64,000 bases of DNA from Ophiocordyceps camponoti-saundersi (nom. inval.) (Eukaryota > Ascomycota > Sordariomycetes > Hypocreales > Ophiocordycipitaceae): the NCBI GenBank assembly GCA_003339415.1, contig PDHQ01000031.1, positions 15,290 through 79,289 of the forward strand, read 5' to 3'. The first letter of the stretch is position 1, and each line of letters starts with the position of its first letter. The translations under genes and the position numbers were made by a program. The notes under the pieces are model-generated. The model had not been told where the DNA came from. It did no database searches and worked only from the letters and a program-made list of their open reading frames with translations. Shown one piece after another: positions 45,939-57,519 of the stretch.

Positions 45939-46595
45939 TCATGATGATGGCTCGAATCCCAGCTCTCGCCGGACCTTAGTCCTCCTTTGCGCCTCTAAGC
46001 TGCGCCACTGGTCGTCATCGCCGACGACAGGTTCCGGGAGGGGTTCTGAGAATGCCGAACCGGGTGGTACCATGGCGTCTCGGCTGGTCCAGACGTCCTC
46101 ACTGCTCGGTTTACCAGGGCCGTATTTGGAGAGCTCCTTTGCCCTGTGATAGTCGCGAATCATGTCCATCTTCTGCTCGCCCGTGTAGGACTTGGTCCGC
46201 ATGCAGAACCAGAAGTCATCCCAGTGCTGGGAGCAAGCGCGCATGGAGCCGTAGCGGTAGACGGAGTTGAACTGGCCGCCTAGCGAGTTGCAGGCCCAGG
46301 CGAGGTCGAAGGCTTGGCGGCAGGACATTTCGGTGGGGAGGAGGGATTCAGCGACGATGTTGTTATTGTTGTCACTGCTTGCTGGGACGGAGGAGGAGGA
46401 ATTTGGAGAGGGAGAGGGAGATTGGTGATGCGCTGTAGACGAGGAGGCTTCAGATGTGGTTTGGGACATCTGATTGCATTTGAGTCCGATGGATTCGGTC
46501 CATTTTAGCCGTTGTTTTGTCGATGTTGTTCGTTCTTGACGTTGGGGTTCGAGGCATTGTTCCCCTTTTGTTGGCGATGCCCAGAACCAATTCAT
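45939..46595 (-). CDS. EMI1: EMI1-like twin CX9C protein (DUF3128)
   Basis: This is a single exon of 218 aa. A central domain carries a twin CX9C motif: CRQAFDLAWAC and CSQHWDDFWFC, separated by a GGQFNSVYRYG loop. Such proteins are usually oxidised by Mia40 in the mitochondrial intermembrane space. Yeast Emi1 was linked to early meiotic gene induction and respiratory growth. The start at 46595 is preferred because MNWFWASP resembles the WFW-type start of fungal homologues. An internal ATG at 46469 gives 176 aa and cannot be excluded. The Ser/Pro/Asn-rich stretch between start and domain is low complexity. The gene is head to head with the YME2 gene, also mitochondrial, across 232 bp. Confidence 0.8.
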   Translation of the reverse strand: MNWFWASPTKGEQCLEPQRQERTTSTKQRLKWTESIGLKCNQMSQTTSEASSSTAHHQSPSPSPNSSSSVPASSDNNNNIVAESLLPTEMSCRQAFDLAWACNSLGGQFNSVYRYGSMRACSQHWDDFWFCMRTKSYTGEQKMDMIRDYHRAKELSKYGPGKPSSEDVWTSRDAMVPPGSAFSEPLPEPVVGDDDQWRSLEAQRRTKVRRELGFEPSS

Positions 46596-46827
46596 TATTG
46601 CGATTTAGAGATGCCGTCGAGAGAGTGTGTATGTGTATCTGTGTGTGAGGGTTCGATATACTAGTAGTGAATCGTCATTGGATTTTGCGATGCGATTAGA
46701 TACGGGACTGGCCCGGATTAATGGGCCCGCCGAAGGCCGAGTGACCTCCATCGGCGGCAAGAGAGCAAGCATTGATCAGTCGGTCGAGCTCATTTCTCAC
46801 CCTAACGATGCCACGACAATCTCAAAG
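46596..46827. promoter_or_regulatory. Shared promoter of EMI1-like and YME2 genes
   Basis: The two start codons diverge from this 232-bp spacer, so it must hold both promoters. If the longer YME2 frame starting at 46690 is used, the spacer shrinks to 94 bp. No named site is called. Confidence 0.5.
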
Positions 46828-49389
46828 ATGATCCCTTTGCGAGGAGGAGCTTTTGCTGCTCTCTCGTCACCGACCCGGCCTTGTCTCGCAGCGGCATGGC
46901 GCCGAAGATGTCTCGGTCTGAAGCGACGGAGCTCGTCGATGCAGGACGAGGAGAAGGAGAGCGGTCACTTTCAAGTCAAGCCCAACGAATCGCTCTTATT
47001 TTTCGACAGTGAGCACATGAAGTTTCATCTCGTGTTTTTCTTGTCGTCGAGAATCTGACTGACTTCTTCTCCTTCCCTCTCAGGACTCTTCCCCCTGAAA
47101 TTAAACGCCATACTCAGGCTGCCTTCTGACTCCGATCTAGACACTGGTCGCCGGTTTGAAAGCTCGTCTTTTGGACTCTTGGACCCGATTCAACTTGTTA
47201 AGAGGGCCATGTCCGACGACACGCAGCTTAAAGTGACGGAGATTATGCCGCGTCTCAAGGATGGCGGAGCCTTTGTCAAGGTCCAGCACGACGCGAGTAT
47301 TTCAGCGTCGGATATTGAAGATAGGCTGCTTCGCAAACTGGAACAGCATCCGCTCAAGCCCTGGTTCAGCCCTCTCCGAGGCATCCAGGCTCGCCTCGTT
47401 CGAGGATCGCCCTGGCTCGAAGACCTGTATCGGTTCCCGTCGCCACTGCTGAAAGTGGAGTTCGTGCCGCCTCAGCCGGGAGCAGAAGCGGCAGAGCTGT
47501 CTGAGGAGACGCTGTACAGCCTGTTTCGAAGGTACGGAAAGATGGCCGATATCTTGCCTCAAGCTTGGGACTCAAAGCAGACGCCACGCTTTGCTCAGAT
47601 AGGCTTCCCTCGTGTGCGAGACGCCATCATGGCTCGCAACTGTCTGCACCGCTTCGTCGTCGCAGAAGCCATGGGCGGCGGCAAGGACGGCACGATGCTA
47701 CGCATCTCCTATATCAAGCGAGTCAAGGCGCGCAGCATCTGGGAGTGGTTGGCGAGCCACCCGCGAATATTGATACCAGCAGTGGCCGCTCTCATCGCCG
47801 GCTTCTCCGTCATCGTCTTCGATCCGATCCGTAAGTTCTTCGTCAAGGCGCAAATTCAGCACTCGCTGCGCTTCACAGAGTCGCGCATCTACAAATGGTT
47901 CAAGTCGCAGACGGTCAGCTTCACCAGCAAGAAGGAACGCGCCGGCAGTCTCGAAGCCGTCTGGGACCACCGGCGCGACCTCATCGGCAAGCTGCAGAAC
48001 TGGCTCGATGGCAGCTCCGACACCTTTGTCATCGTCTCCGGCCCCAGAGGCTCGGGAAAAGCCAGCCTTGTGCTGGACCAGGCGCTCGTCGGGCGAGAAA
48101 ACGTGGTCGTCGTCGACTGCAGGCCCATCGTCGATGCCGGCGGCGAGGCTGGCACCATTGGCAGGCTCGCCGGCGCTCTCGGTTATCGTCCCATCTTCTC
48201 GTGGGCAAATAGCCTCAGCAGCATGGTCGACCTCGCCGTCCAGAGCGCCACCGGCGTCAAGGCGGGCTTCTCCGAGACGCTCGAGGCCCAGATGGTCAAG
48301 ATGCTGCACACCGCCGCCGCCGCGCTCAAAGAGGTTGCCTTGTCTGGTCGGTCGAGCAGGGACAAGGACGCTGGCCTGTCGGACGATGCCTATCTCGAGG
48401 CCCATGCCGAGAGACGGCCGGTCGTTGTCATCGACAACTACTTGCACCGCGGTGGCGACGAGAAGTCGACCATGGTGTATGAGAAGCTGGCCGAATGGGC
48501 GGCGTCGCTTGTCCAGAACAAGGTCGCCCACGTAGTCTTCCTCACTAGCGATACGGCCTATGGCAAGTCGCTCGCCAGAGCCATGCCGGACAGGGCGTTT
48601 CGCACCATCTCCCTCGACGACCTCGCTCACGGCGTCGCACGATCCCTCATCGTCAGCCGCCTGCAGGACGGCGACGATGACAATGACAAAGTCGGCGAGA
48701 AACCCGACTTGGCCGACCTAGACGGCTGCATACGGACGCTCGGCGGGCGTCTGACGGACCTGGAGTTCCTCTCTCGCCGTATCAAGGCCGGCCAGAGCCC
48801 GCGTCAGGCCGTCGACGACATGGTGGGCGAGACGGCGACGGACATCGTCCGCATCTTCCTTCACCCCAGATCAGACTCCTCATCGCCGACTAACAAGCGT
48901 CGTAAGTGGACGAGCCAGCAAGCATGGTACCTCGTCAAGTCCCTAGCCGAGACGCCCTCGTTGCGCTACAACCAGGTGCTACAGTCCCAAGCCTTCAGCT
49001 CCCCCGACGCTCCCTCTTCAGGCGAAGAGGCCCTCGAGGCGCTGGCCGGGGCCGAGCTCATCACGCTACGGTCCGAACGAGGCCGTCCGCGGACCGTCGG
49101 CGCGGGAAAGCCTCTCTACCAGGCTGCTTTCGCCCTGGTGACGCACGACGCCTCCCTCCGGGCCGGTCTCGACCTCGCGGCCCTGGCGGAGGATTCTAGG
49201 GCCCAGGCGCGCGTCATCGACGCCGCCGAGCGTGAACTCGCGCTCCTGGCCGCCCTGCCCCGGCAGACGAGCGAGTCGGCTGGGCGGGTGTCATATTTGC
49301 TTTCCCGGCTTGAGGCTTCGCAGAGGAGGACGGTGGAGCTTGATGGGGAGATGGCTTCGTTGCGCAAGGTTCTTGAGGACGAGGACTGA
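46828..49389 (+). CDS. YME2: Mitochondrial escape protein 2 (YME2/RNA12 family)
   Basis: There are two exons (46828-47008 and 47084-49389), 828 aa, close to yeast Yme2 (850). The 75-nt intron (GTGAGC...CTCAG) joins the conserved LLFFD to RLFPLKLNAILR. The start MIPLRGG opens a basic, Ser/Arg-rich presequence; an in-frame ATG at 46690 is less plausible. An RRM-like domain covers about residues 165-260. A single membrane segment, ILIPAVAALIAGFSVIVFD, lies at about 289-308. The RNA12 region follows with a P-loop-like GPRGSGKAS (about 380) and a VVVIDNYLH strand. The C-terminus is a predicted coiled coil. The yeast protein sits in the inner mitochondrial membrane and influences escape of mitochondrial DNA and nucleoid maintenance. 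Its biochemical activity is not established. Confidence 0.93.
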
Positions 49390-50145
49390 TGTTGGGGAGG
49401 GGGTTTGGGAGGATCGTGGGAGTGTTTGATGTATGTACCTACTTCTCTCTCTCTCTCTCTCCTCTCCTAGTATTAAAAGGTTCGTCTCTTTCACGTCTCT
49501 CTCCTCGATCATGCAATCACGTTGATACATCTCTTAGTTGACATCCACATACCTACCTGTCCAGACACATCACTGAATCAACACGGTGAAAGACGATTAA
49601 GGGGGTTCAAGCTCAGGGTAAAAAGAGGCCTTTATTCCATCTCGACAACTTGATTCTTCTTCTCTCGCTTGAATGCCCGATAGAAGAGAAAAGGGGGGGG
49701 GGGTAAGAAAAGAGGTAAAGAGGGGGGTCTATCAAGTGATATTCGACGCTGCGACGTGGTTGATAGGGAAGGGGGATGGTGATGATATTTTTTTTTTTTT
49801 TTTTGGTTTTTGATTCGCCTTTTCGCCTCCCTAGAATGAAGAATGAAGAATGAAAAGAAGAGAAGAGAAGAGAAAGACAATGGCGGGTAGTAAGAAAGTA
49901 GGATAAAGGGGCTTTTCTTCTCTGCAAGAACCAAAGCAAAGACGACACTCTTCTTTTTCCCCCTCTCTCCCATCCCAGCAAAAGCCAGCCAGTACAAGTT
50001 CCATGACCGATATCCCCCCCCCCCCCCCCGTCTTCCAAAGAGCCAATCTTCTCTTCCGTGACTGGTGGCGAAGATGGGAAAATGAAAAGATGGAAAATTG
50101 AAAAATCACTGTTTGCGTTTGCGCCGTTTCCCCCCTTTTTTTTGT
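49390..50145. other. Intergenic region between convergent genes
   Basis: No gene is supported. It holds the 3' ends of the YME2 and Mif2 genes. It is low complexity: (TC)n at 49445-49461, T run at 49789-49804, GAATGAA repeats at 49832-49870 and a C run at 50015-50029. Open frames such as 49613-50497 minus read through these. Confidence 0.6.
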
Positions 50146-52709
50146 TCACGTAGGCGTCACTTCCTCTTGTGAGATGTGACGCTCGTCTGTACGGGGGGGT
50201 TGGACTTCGCATGCTTGGGCGAAGAAGATGCGACTGGGTCTGTCGTAGTCGTTTCTGATGCTGTAGTAGTTTCCTATTCATCGTCGATACGTTAGCATCT
50301 GGGTGAGTGAAGAAAAGGGGGGGGAGGGGGAACAAGAAAAGGAGGATATAAAGGGGGAAGAGAGAAAAAAAACTCACCTCGTGGCACAAACCAAGTACCG
50401 CCAGTCGTGATACGAAACTCCGTCTCGTTGATGTTGACGAGCACCTTGCCGTAGTGGACGAAAAACACCATGTGCATCTTGCGTGAATTCTTGGCACGCT
50501 TCTCCGCGCCCGGAGGCAAGTCGACGACGCCCGAGCCCATGAAGGGCATGGTGAGCGTCTTGGCGAAGCGAAAGGTGGCGTCCTTGATATCGGACGTCTG
50601 GATGGCGCCGGCCGAGATGGCGAGCCGGTCGTTCATCACCTGTACCGATTCGCCCTCCACGGGCGGGTGCTCCTCGTGTTCGGGCTCCCACACCACCACC
50701 TCGGCCGTGATGATGCCTGGGGGGCCAGCTTCCCACTCCTCCTTCTCCTCTTCTTCCACCTCGACCTGTTGACTCTTGGGGCGGCCTGCCTTCCCGCTGC
50801 CGCCTCCGCCGGCGCTGCGATGATGCGAACGCTTCGAAAAAGGTTCCTCGGGCGGTACGCGCACTACCTCCTTGATGGTGGGCATGACGAAGCCGCCGCG
50901 GTCGTTGAACATGTCTTGTTGCTCCTCGTCCACACTGATCACCTGCTCGCCCCTCCAGTACGCGACGGGGCGGTACGAGTGCCTTCCGGAGCGCGTCTGC
51001 GTCATCGACTCGTCGTCGTGACGGACCGACACGAGACCGCGCGACTTGGGCATGGGCGGACCGCGCTGTAGAGCCATGAACGAAGCCTCGCCGACCTTGT
51101 CTTTCCGGCTCGGTCTGCCTCGTCGCCTGGGCTTGGGCTGCTCGTCCTCCGGCTCGGGTTGGTCGGCGGATGTCTTCTTTTGGGGCTCTGCGTGATTGTG
51201 TGTATCCGCTCGCTTCTTGCGCATCTCTGCCTTGTTCACTTGCGTCTTTGCCTCTTCCCTCTGAGACTCTTCGTGCTCCTTGGGTGGCTCTGCCTGCGGC
51301 TGCCGCGCTTCTGCGTGTGCCGTCGTCCGCGTCTCGGCGCGTTTGTTCTGGCGTTTCGAATGCTTCTCCGACACCTGTGTCGGCTTCTCCTGACTCTCTT
51401 CCGGCAGCTCCTGGCTCACTTCCGGATCCTCCTCGTGGCTCTCTGCGTGCTTCTTCTTGGTCTCCTTCTTCAACATCTCCGCCTGCTTCTGTCGTCGGCC
51501 CATATGTTTCTGCCGTATGTCCACGACTTCTTCGTCCAGGGCCTCCTCGACATCTTCCTCGTGCTGGATTTCTGTCGTCTCCTCCTGGGCTGCTGCTGGT
51601 GGCGGCCTAGATTGAGGCGGCGGAAGAAGAGGCGCCGCCGCCGACAAAGCCCCGGGCCCTTTGGTGCGCTGACGTTTCGTCTTCCTCTGGTCCTGGACGG
51701 CTGGAGCCTCTTGACTCGGAATGTCATCGACGGTGAGCGAGGTCCTCGACGACCGCCTTTTCGTGTTGTTAGGCTGAGACGATGGCACGTCTTCTTGCGG
51801 GCGGTCCTGGCGTCGCGGGCGACCCCTTTTTCGGCGAACAGGAGCAGGTGGCTCTTCCGGCTCGGGCGGCTGTTCCGGCTGTTCCTGGGAGAAGGAGATG
51901 GCACTGTCCTCTTGACGATTCACGGCGTCGAGGAGAAGCACCGACTGCTCGACCGAAGTGTTGGCGAGGTCGAGAAGAGAGCCGTCGCCGAGGCCATTGG
52001 TGGCGAAACCGTTGGACTGAGCAGCGGCGACGAGGGAAGATTCGTCGAAAGTGTTGGCATCAAATTCCATACTGCGGGAGGCATAAGACTCATCGGCGCG
52101 CTCGGGAGACGGGGGACGTGGAAGATGCGGGTTCTTGCGCGGCGGGGAGCCGAGCGTGGTCTTGATGGGCGAGCGACTCCTAGGCACGGCAAGCTTTGGG
52201 TTGCGCTGGTTCTTGAGCAACGTGTCGGATCCGAATCCGCCTGCTGGGTCGGCGGTGGTCAGTGCCGAGGAAGAGCGAACAGGTGGCGACCTGTGCTCAC
52301 TGGAGGAAATGTCCATGTCCTCGCTGCCCGAATCGTCGTGGTTGCCGTTGGTCTCGACGACGGGGGGTTTCGAGGGGGAGGAGAAGAGGTTATCGAGGGG
52401 TTGCATTCCGTGCTCGTCGCGTTCGCCGCCGTCGGGTAGAGAGATGCCGGTTTTCCTAGGCGGTGAATCTTTGTTAGATGGGAAAAGTAAAGAAGAAACG
52501 GGTGTCGCTTTAAGAGACGAGGAAGGGAATAAGAAGGAATGACGCGATCACGCGCGCATCTGTGGAAACACGGAGATAAAGAAAAAAACAACATTCGGAG
52601 AAACAAATCAGTGCAATTTTTTTCTCTGTTGCCCAACTTACCGACCACGATGTCCCAGCTCATGATAGTCCTGAGACTCTGACGCCTCGGCGCGTCTTCG
52701 AGGAGGCAT
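50146..52709 (-). CDS. MIF2: Inner kinetochore protein CENP-C/Mif2
   Basis: There are three exons (52709-52642, 52455-50378, 50273-50146), 757 aa. Splicing yields the fungal N-terminal box YHELGHRGRKTGISLPDGG with the EHGMQPLDNLF segment. It also completes the C-terminal cupin: MGSGVVDLPPGAEKRAKNS, HMVFFVHYGKVLVNI, WFVPRGNYYSI and ending FFAQACEVQP. The CENP-C motif, RSGRHSYRPVAYWRGEQVI, lies at about residues 509-530. The protein bridges centromeric CENP-A nucleosomes to the outer kinetochore; the motif binds the CENP-A tail and acidic patch and the cupin dimerises. The middle is highly charged Glu/Lys/Gln-rich and probably disordered, with RRGRPRR/AT-hook-like RKRGRPRR and RRRGRPSRK patches. 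Intron 1 is 186 nt. A pyrimidine-rich upstream region contains a 23-bp minisatellite. Confidence 0.95.
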
Positions 52710-53555
52710 GACGATGGACAAGTTGGAGAGAAGAGCTCAAAGGATGCGATATTGACGAGAAGAGAAGGGAAAGATACAAAAGGAGAAGGAGTAAGAAAGT
52801 CTCAGCGCAACCTCATGAGTCGAGAATCTCGTGAATCGCGAGCAGCTTCTCGGGTTGTGACGGACGAGCGCGACAGAAGCCCATGAAGAAGAGAAAAGAA
52901 GCGCGTGCGCGCAAACAGCGGAGAAGAAGAAAAAGGAGACGCGCCGTGGGGTCTCTCTCTCTCTCTCTCTCTTTGTGAGGGTGTGTCTGTGTGTGATGGT
53001 GAGATTGCCGGCTGAAGCTGCGAGCAGTTTTTTTTTTTTCGGTCTGACACCTGGCTACCCTATAGAGATAGAGTGTGAGGTACTTTTGCGGCTGTGCTTG
53101 CGGATGGGGGGGGGGGGCCCGGGGGGGAAAGAGGAGGAGGCTGGGCGACGAGGCTGGGCGCGTCAGTGAGGCTGGGGACGCTTAATGGAGAGGCGGGGGG
53201 GTCTGTCACTCTGTCACTCTGTCTCTCTGTCAATCTCTGCCTCTCCCTCTCTCTTATTCCCCCCCCCCTCTCTCTCTTATTCCCCCCCCCCTCTCTCTCT
53301 TATTCCCCCCCCCCTCTCTCTCTTTCTTTCCTTTTCTCGCCTTTGAACCGCACTTTTTTTTTCTTTTCTTTTGCTTGCTTTTGGTAACGCTGGAGATGAT
53401 ACGGTAATCGTAATGCGAATGTTGGATTGACGGCCTTTAGCCTGCCTCCACGGACACCTAGTGACCTAGGTGCCTACCTTAGTAGTCAGTCAGCCTCGAA
53501 TACCGTCGCGCAAAGCCTGAAGCTGCCTTACGCACGTGAATCTTCCGCTTACATA
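52710..53555. other. Upstream region of Mif2 up to the MITE
   Basis: No gene is supported. It contains (TC)n near 52950, (GT)n near 52975, G runs near 53106-53127, the 23-bp minisatellite at 53243-53320 and T-rich DNA near 53350. Some frames here translate simple repeats. Confidence 0.6.
53243..53320. repeat. 23-bp minisatellite (three units)
   Basis: Three near-identical copies of a unit of (CT)n then TTATT then about ten Cs stand in tandem (unit CTCTCTCTTATTCCCCCCCCC). The exact number of Cs varies by unit and is error-prone. It lies about 530 bp upstream of the Mif2 start codon. Confidence 0.85.
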
Positions 53556-53634
53556 CAGTCACCGGACAAAATAAACGCGAATTTTTAGGTGGCAGTCTCA
53601 CCCAAAAAGTCGCGTTTATTTTGCCAGGCCACTG
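53556..53634. mobile_element. 79-bp palindromic MITE, TA target duplication
   Basis: The ends CAGTCACCGGACAAAATAAA and CAGTGGCCTGGCAAAATAAA (read inward) match as terminal inverted repeats. The match continues through CGCGA and T runs, so that the element is almost one long hairpin. It is directly flanked by TA on both sides (53554-53555 and 53635-53636), as expected for Tc1/mariner-type insertion. The element has no coding capacity. An autonomous partner is not in the window. Confidence 0.8.
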
Positions 53635-53636
53635 TA

Positions 53637-55347
53637 CATACACAGACCCCTGCCGCCAATGAAACGCCTCAAAATGCAATCAATGGTAGGCACTTTCGTT
53701 GATTTGCCAGAGATTACAGACATACATAGAGATATCCGTACGAAGTCTCCGTAGAGATGGCCAGCCCTAGGCAGGCTGTATTTTTTGTCCTAGGTTTTTT
53801 TTTTCTCTTCAAGGGGGTTCTCCCTAGCTATCTATACCTTCCTTCGATAGCTAGGTAGGTATTGGCTAGCTATTCCTGCAACACTATGTATAGCATTAGG
53901 GACCCGGGCTTAGGGAGGGATAGGGGGAAATTCTGGTCGTCTTGTTTAGTTTAGCCACAAACAACACAGTTTAAGTCTGTCTATAATATATCCTCGTCCT
54001 CCAATTCGTCATACTGTTCAGCCGCATTTACCTCGCAGGCCGGACGAGAACACCTCCCGGATTACCACATCGTGAGACTCCCCTTCAATACCCAACAAGG
54101 GTATGTTGGCGTTGCAATTGTCCAAGTAACGCTTGGCCGAGACATCCTTCGGGTGTCCAGCGAATAACTTGAGCTCTAATGGCAATGGAGATATGGTGCC
54201 TTGGCAAGGACAAAAGGACACTCCCGACGGACAGGGGAAAAGGGGTCCTCGAAGGGAAGGAAAAGGGGAAGAAAGTCGTGTAATTCCGTGTAATTCGTAG
54301 GCTAGGGAAAGGGACGGAGCCGTAGCAGGTAGTCTAACCTCCAGTGCTTTATGGAAGGGTAAGGCCGTGACAGACGATGGCACCGGCGTCGATGGAGGAA
54401 CTGAAGAAACTCTTTTCCCCTTCTCAGGGGTCGCCAGGATAGGTGCAGGCGTGAAGGACTCTCCAGCCGTCTGGCGCGTTGTTCGGCCCTTTCTAGCTAG
54501 GTCTTTGTGCGCACACGGCGACTGACTTTGTGTTGTATTGAAGGGGCTCACGGCCGTCCTTGGTCTTCGTCCTAGAAAGTAAAATAACCCTTCCTAGGAC
54601 GCGTAGGTCCTATGACTCCCTCTAGTCACGTAATGCCAATTGATCAGGTCGATCAGATCGATCAGAACGGCTCAAACGACCCGTATGACCCTGACCGACC
54701 TGTACGACCCTGACCGACCTGACAGGCCTACTTCCTTGTGACTGTCTTCCCTGCCTGGGCTGTGTGTGTATTTTGGAGTGCCCGTTGCTCCCGCCAAAGT
54801 GCAATTCCTATTTTCGGGTTGTCTAGGATTGTTCCTTCGACTGGTGTGAGAAATACCAGAATCGTCCCGGTCTGACCTGGTGCAGGTAGGGGATGGAGTG
54901 GACGAAATGTCAGACCCTCTACTTGCCTTTCCTGTTGTTCGAAGGATCGACTGTTCGAAGGCTGACCTTCTTTAATAGGCCTACCTTGGCTCGCCGATGC
55001 CTGCTGTGCTTGGCTCAACGACGCCTCTGACTCCTGAACTTGTTGGGGGACCAGTCTGATTGGTTGAGTCCTCTTTTTTGATCCAGGGGACTTCTAGATA
55101 GGGGCCTCGAAAAGTGATCTCGAGAGTCAGGGCCTCTGGCAGTAGCTTTTGGGCCTACCTTTGGGAATACGCTCTCGACAACACTGGCCCGGCTCTGTTT
55201 AACACAAGAGCTTAGTCTTGACGAATGCGCGATGGCCTCAAAACCGCCCACTCGGGCACTATGTGTATGTACATGTATATAGATAGGATTCGAGGCGTGT
55301 GCGGCGTCTAATGGCCCCCTCTCTAACATTAAATAAACACACACACA
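53637..55347. other. Region of short minus-strand frames, possibly a degraded element
   Basis: Minus-strand frames 55350-55015, 55018-54728 and 54551-54018 follow one another in three different phases. They have reasonably normal amino acid composition, yet I do not recognise a family. They may be pieces of a decayed transposon or unresolved exons of one gene. Tandem units of GATCGATCAG and CCCTGACCGACCTG lie near 54640-54725. A confident gene cannot be drawn. Confidence 0.3.
54640..54725. repeat. Short tandem repeats
   Basis: Two to four copies of GATCAG(GTC) and two copies of CCCTGACCGACCTGTACGA-type units stand in a row. They interrupt the minus-strand frames, and their origin is not clear. 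Confidence 0.6.
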
Positions 55348-55516
55348 CACCGTATTGCCGAGATAGAAGCCTCGAACCTCTATAGATAGAATACATACAT
55401 GAGTAAAAGAGACGAAAGAATCGTGAATACGGCAGATGAAATATGTACAACTGCCGAAGAAACTAGACCAGTCGCTGCAGCCCTACTCCGTACAAGCAGC
55501 CGAGTACAGTCCGGCT
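55348..55516 (+). repeat. Left arm of a diverged inverted-repeat pair
   Basis: This about 165-bp arm begins CACCGTATTGCCGAG and ends CAGCCGAGTACAGTCC. Its reverse complement is found at 60975-61272 with clear similarity: the blocks GTAAAAGAGACGAAAGAATC, GAATACGGCAGATGAA and CAAGCAGCCGAGTA are nearly identical. The right arm has insertions of about 16 and 105 bp. The pair faces inward around the nuclease/kinase-like gene. Confidence 0.85.
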
Positions 55517-57519
55517 TTGATCGGACCCGGGACTCACGGACCGGCCTTACCGGACGGAAAGAGACATGACGTGAGGGAAAGTCATGTCAGTCGCCTACAT
55601 ATCAAAGCCAAGTTCACTCTTCTCTAATTGCGATGCCACGTACGGATAAAGCCATCACTACTTACGCTTTCATCAGAGACTGATACATGTTTAGGATCGC
55701 GTAACCTCAAGCCCTGTGATCCACCACCGAGCAATTCGGACCGTGAGTTTCTTTGGCCGTGCTGGGCAACGTAGCTTCCCCACCGCTACCCTATATCATG
55801 AGTCTACATACATCACATCTGATATCCTCTTTCCCCTTGAACTGTTTACCCCCGGCCCCTCTCTCTCATGATATTCAGACGTCCGTCTTGAGATATGACC
55901 TGCATAAAAAGGAATCATGAAGCCAATAGAAAAGCGGTCCATGAACCAACAGGGGCGCCGTCACGAACCTGAGATTTGAGCCTCGTCCTCAAGCCAAGAG
56001 ATGTGCTCTCCAAGGGAAGCTCGGATCTCATTCCGTTTCTGTCGTATTCAAATCCTCTCCATCGGAGAATTTCCCCGCAAAAGAGTGGATTGGTAAGGCG
56101 GCTATGTTTCAAATCCTAGCAAGAAGCCGATATGCGAAGAGACGAGCGTCTACGGATACGTGCTTGAGCGTAGAAAAAAAGGAAATAGATATATGGGCTT
56201 CCATCCTTCGTCTATGAATTTCACCACCTCATCGAATATGTTCGTACGTGCACATGTCAGGGGCGTTTGAAGAGCTGCTGCAGGATTCAATGACAGGGGG
56301 GTCTCAATGTCGGACATTTCCCCTTACGGACATGCAGGGCTTGCGTTTGTGTGGTTGACTTGAGGTCGTTTTCGACGTGATAAACAAGGAAGACAGCACC
56401 TCAACGGCCACCTGCGGCCACTTTGCGAAGATGAAGTTGAGTCATTGCCACGGTAAAATGAGTCATTTTCATTGTTCGATTATTGCCTGCATAGGCAGAT
56501 GCTGGTCGGCTCGCGTAGTTGCATGCATGTCTGCCTGTTTGAATGCATGTATGTACAAGATTCAATCTCGTAACTGGTAATGAATTTGAAGTATACGTGC
56601 ATGATCTGTTCAACTAACCGCCGCTTGATATCAATTGTTAAAGGTAAGCTGGGCGGGTAGCGGTCAAATCCTTTTTCAGACTCTCGTACATACAGATCCT
56701 GTTCAGGAAGAAGTGTGTCTGCAAAGAAGAAAGAATATTCTTTGATATTTCATAGCTTTGCAAACGTATCATGTTCACCGGGGAGATACGGATCCCATCC
56801 TTGTCTTGTTCCATGGATACAGTAAACGTGAGTTTCCACTTCTATCCGTTCGTTCACTGAACTCGCATGCATTTCCTATTCTACCGGGAAGCAGCTCCTC
56901 GCTAACAACCGCCGGGGCTTAGACCAACGCTGCCGTGATCCTTGCCATCCGGCCTGTGATGACCAGGCGCATCCTGCATGTAGCCGCTGTCAATCGAATC
57001 AGTGAGAGATTCACACCCGTTCCTCCAAAGTAGATATAAGTCAATGGCTGCCCTACATCTGTCCTGTCATGTTTCTGTAACGCGTTGCGCTCTTGCTGCT
57101 TCCCCCAGATAATCGCATCGCATCATCATACCACTCGCGAAGTCACGTGAATATCTCGGACCAACGTTCTCCCGGCTGACGCCACCCAACCTCGCCATGT
57201 TAGTGATTGAAGACTGCACCCCGCTTTTTCCCGCTCCGCTACGTTCATAATCGTCAATTACCTAATCATCAATCCCCTATTCATCAATTACCTAATCGTC
57301 GATCGACCGACGCGGCGATTTGCTGACCACTCGCTCGCTAGGCCACCCAAACGCAAAGTCATTGTCTACTCCGACTACTCGTCACCACCACAACAACAAC
57401 AACCATTACGAGCATTATCACCCGACCAGTCCGACGCCGTCGCCGACACCGCCGCCGACGCCGCCGATAGTGAAGCACAAGCACAAGCCGGTCGCTCGAC
57501 CGACGAAAGGTCGCCCAAA
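55517..57519. other. Upstream region of the nuclease/kinase-like gene
   Basis: No gene is supported in 2 kb. Small frames on both strands lack recognisable domains. A His/Asn/Pro-rich frame at 57320-57550 overlaps the start in another phase and is probably leader. Three near-repeats of AATTACCTAATCRTCRATC lie at 57255-57303. Confidence 0.5.

Noticed and set aside
45945..45965. Possible tRNA B box (GGCTCGAATCC)
   Set aside because: It lies in the coding 3' end of the EMI1-like gene, and no A box or cloverleaf is found around it.
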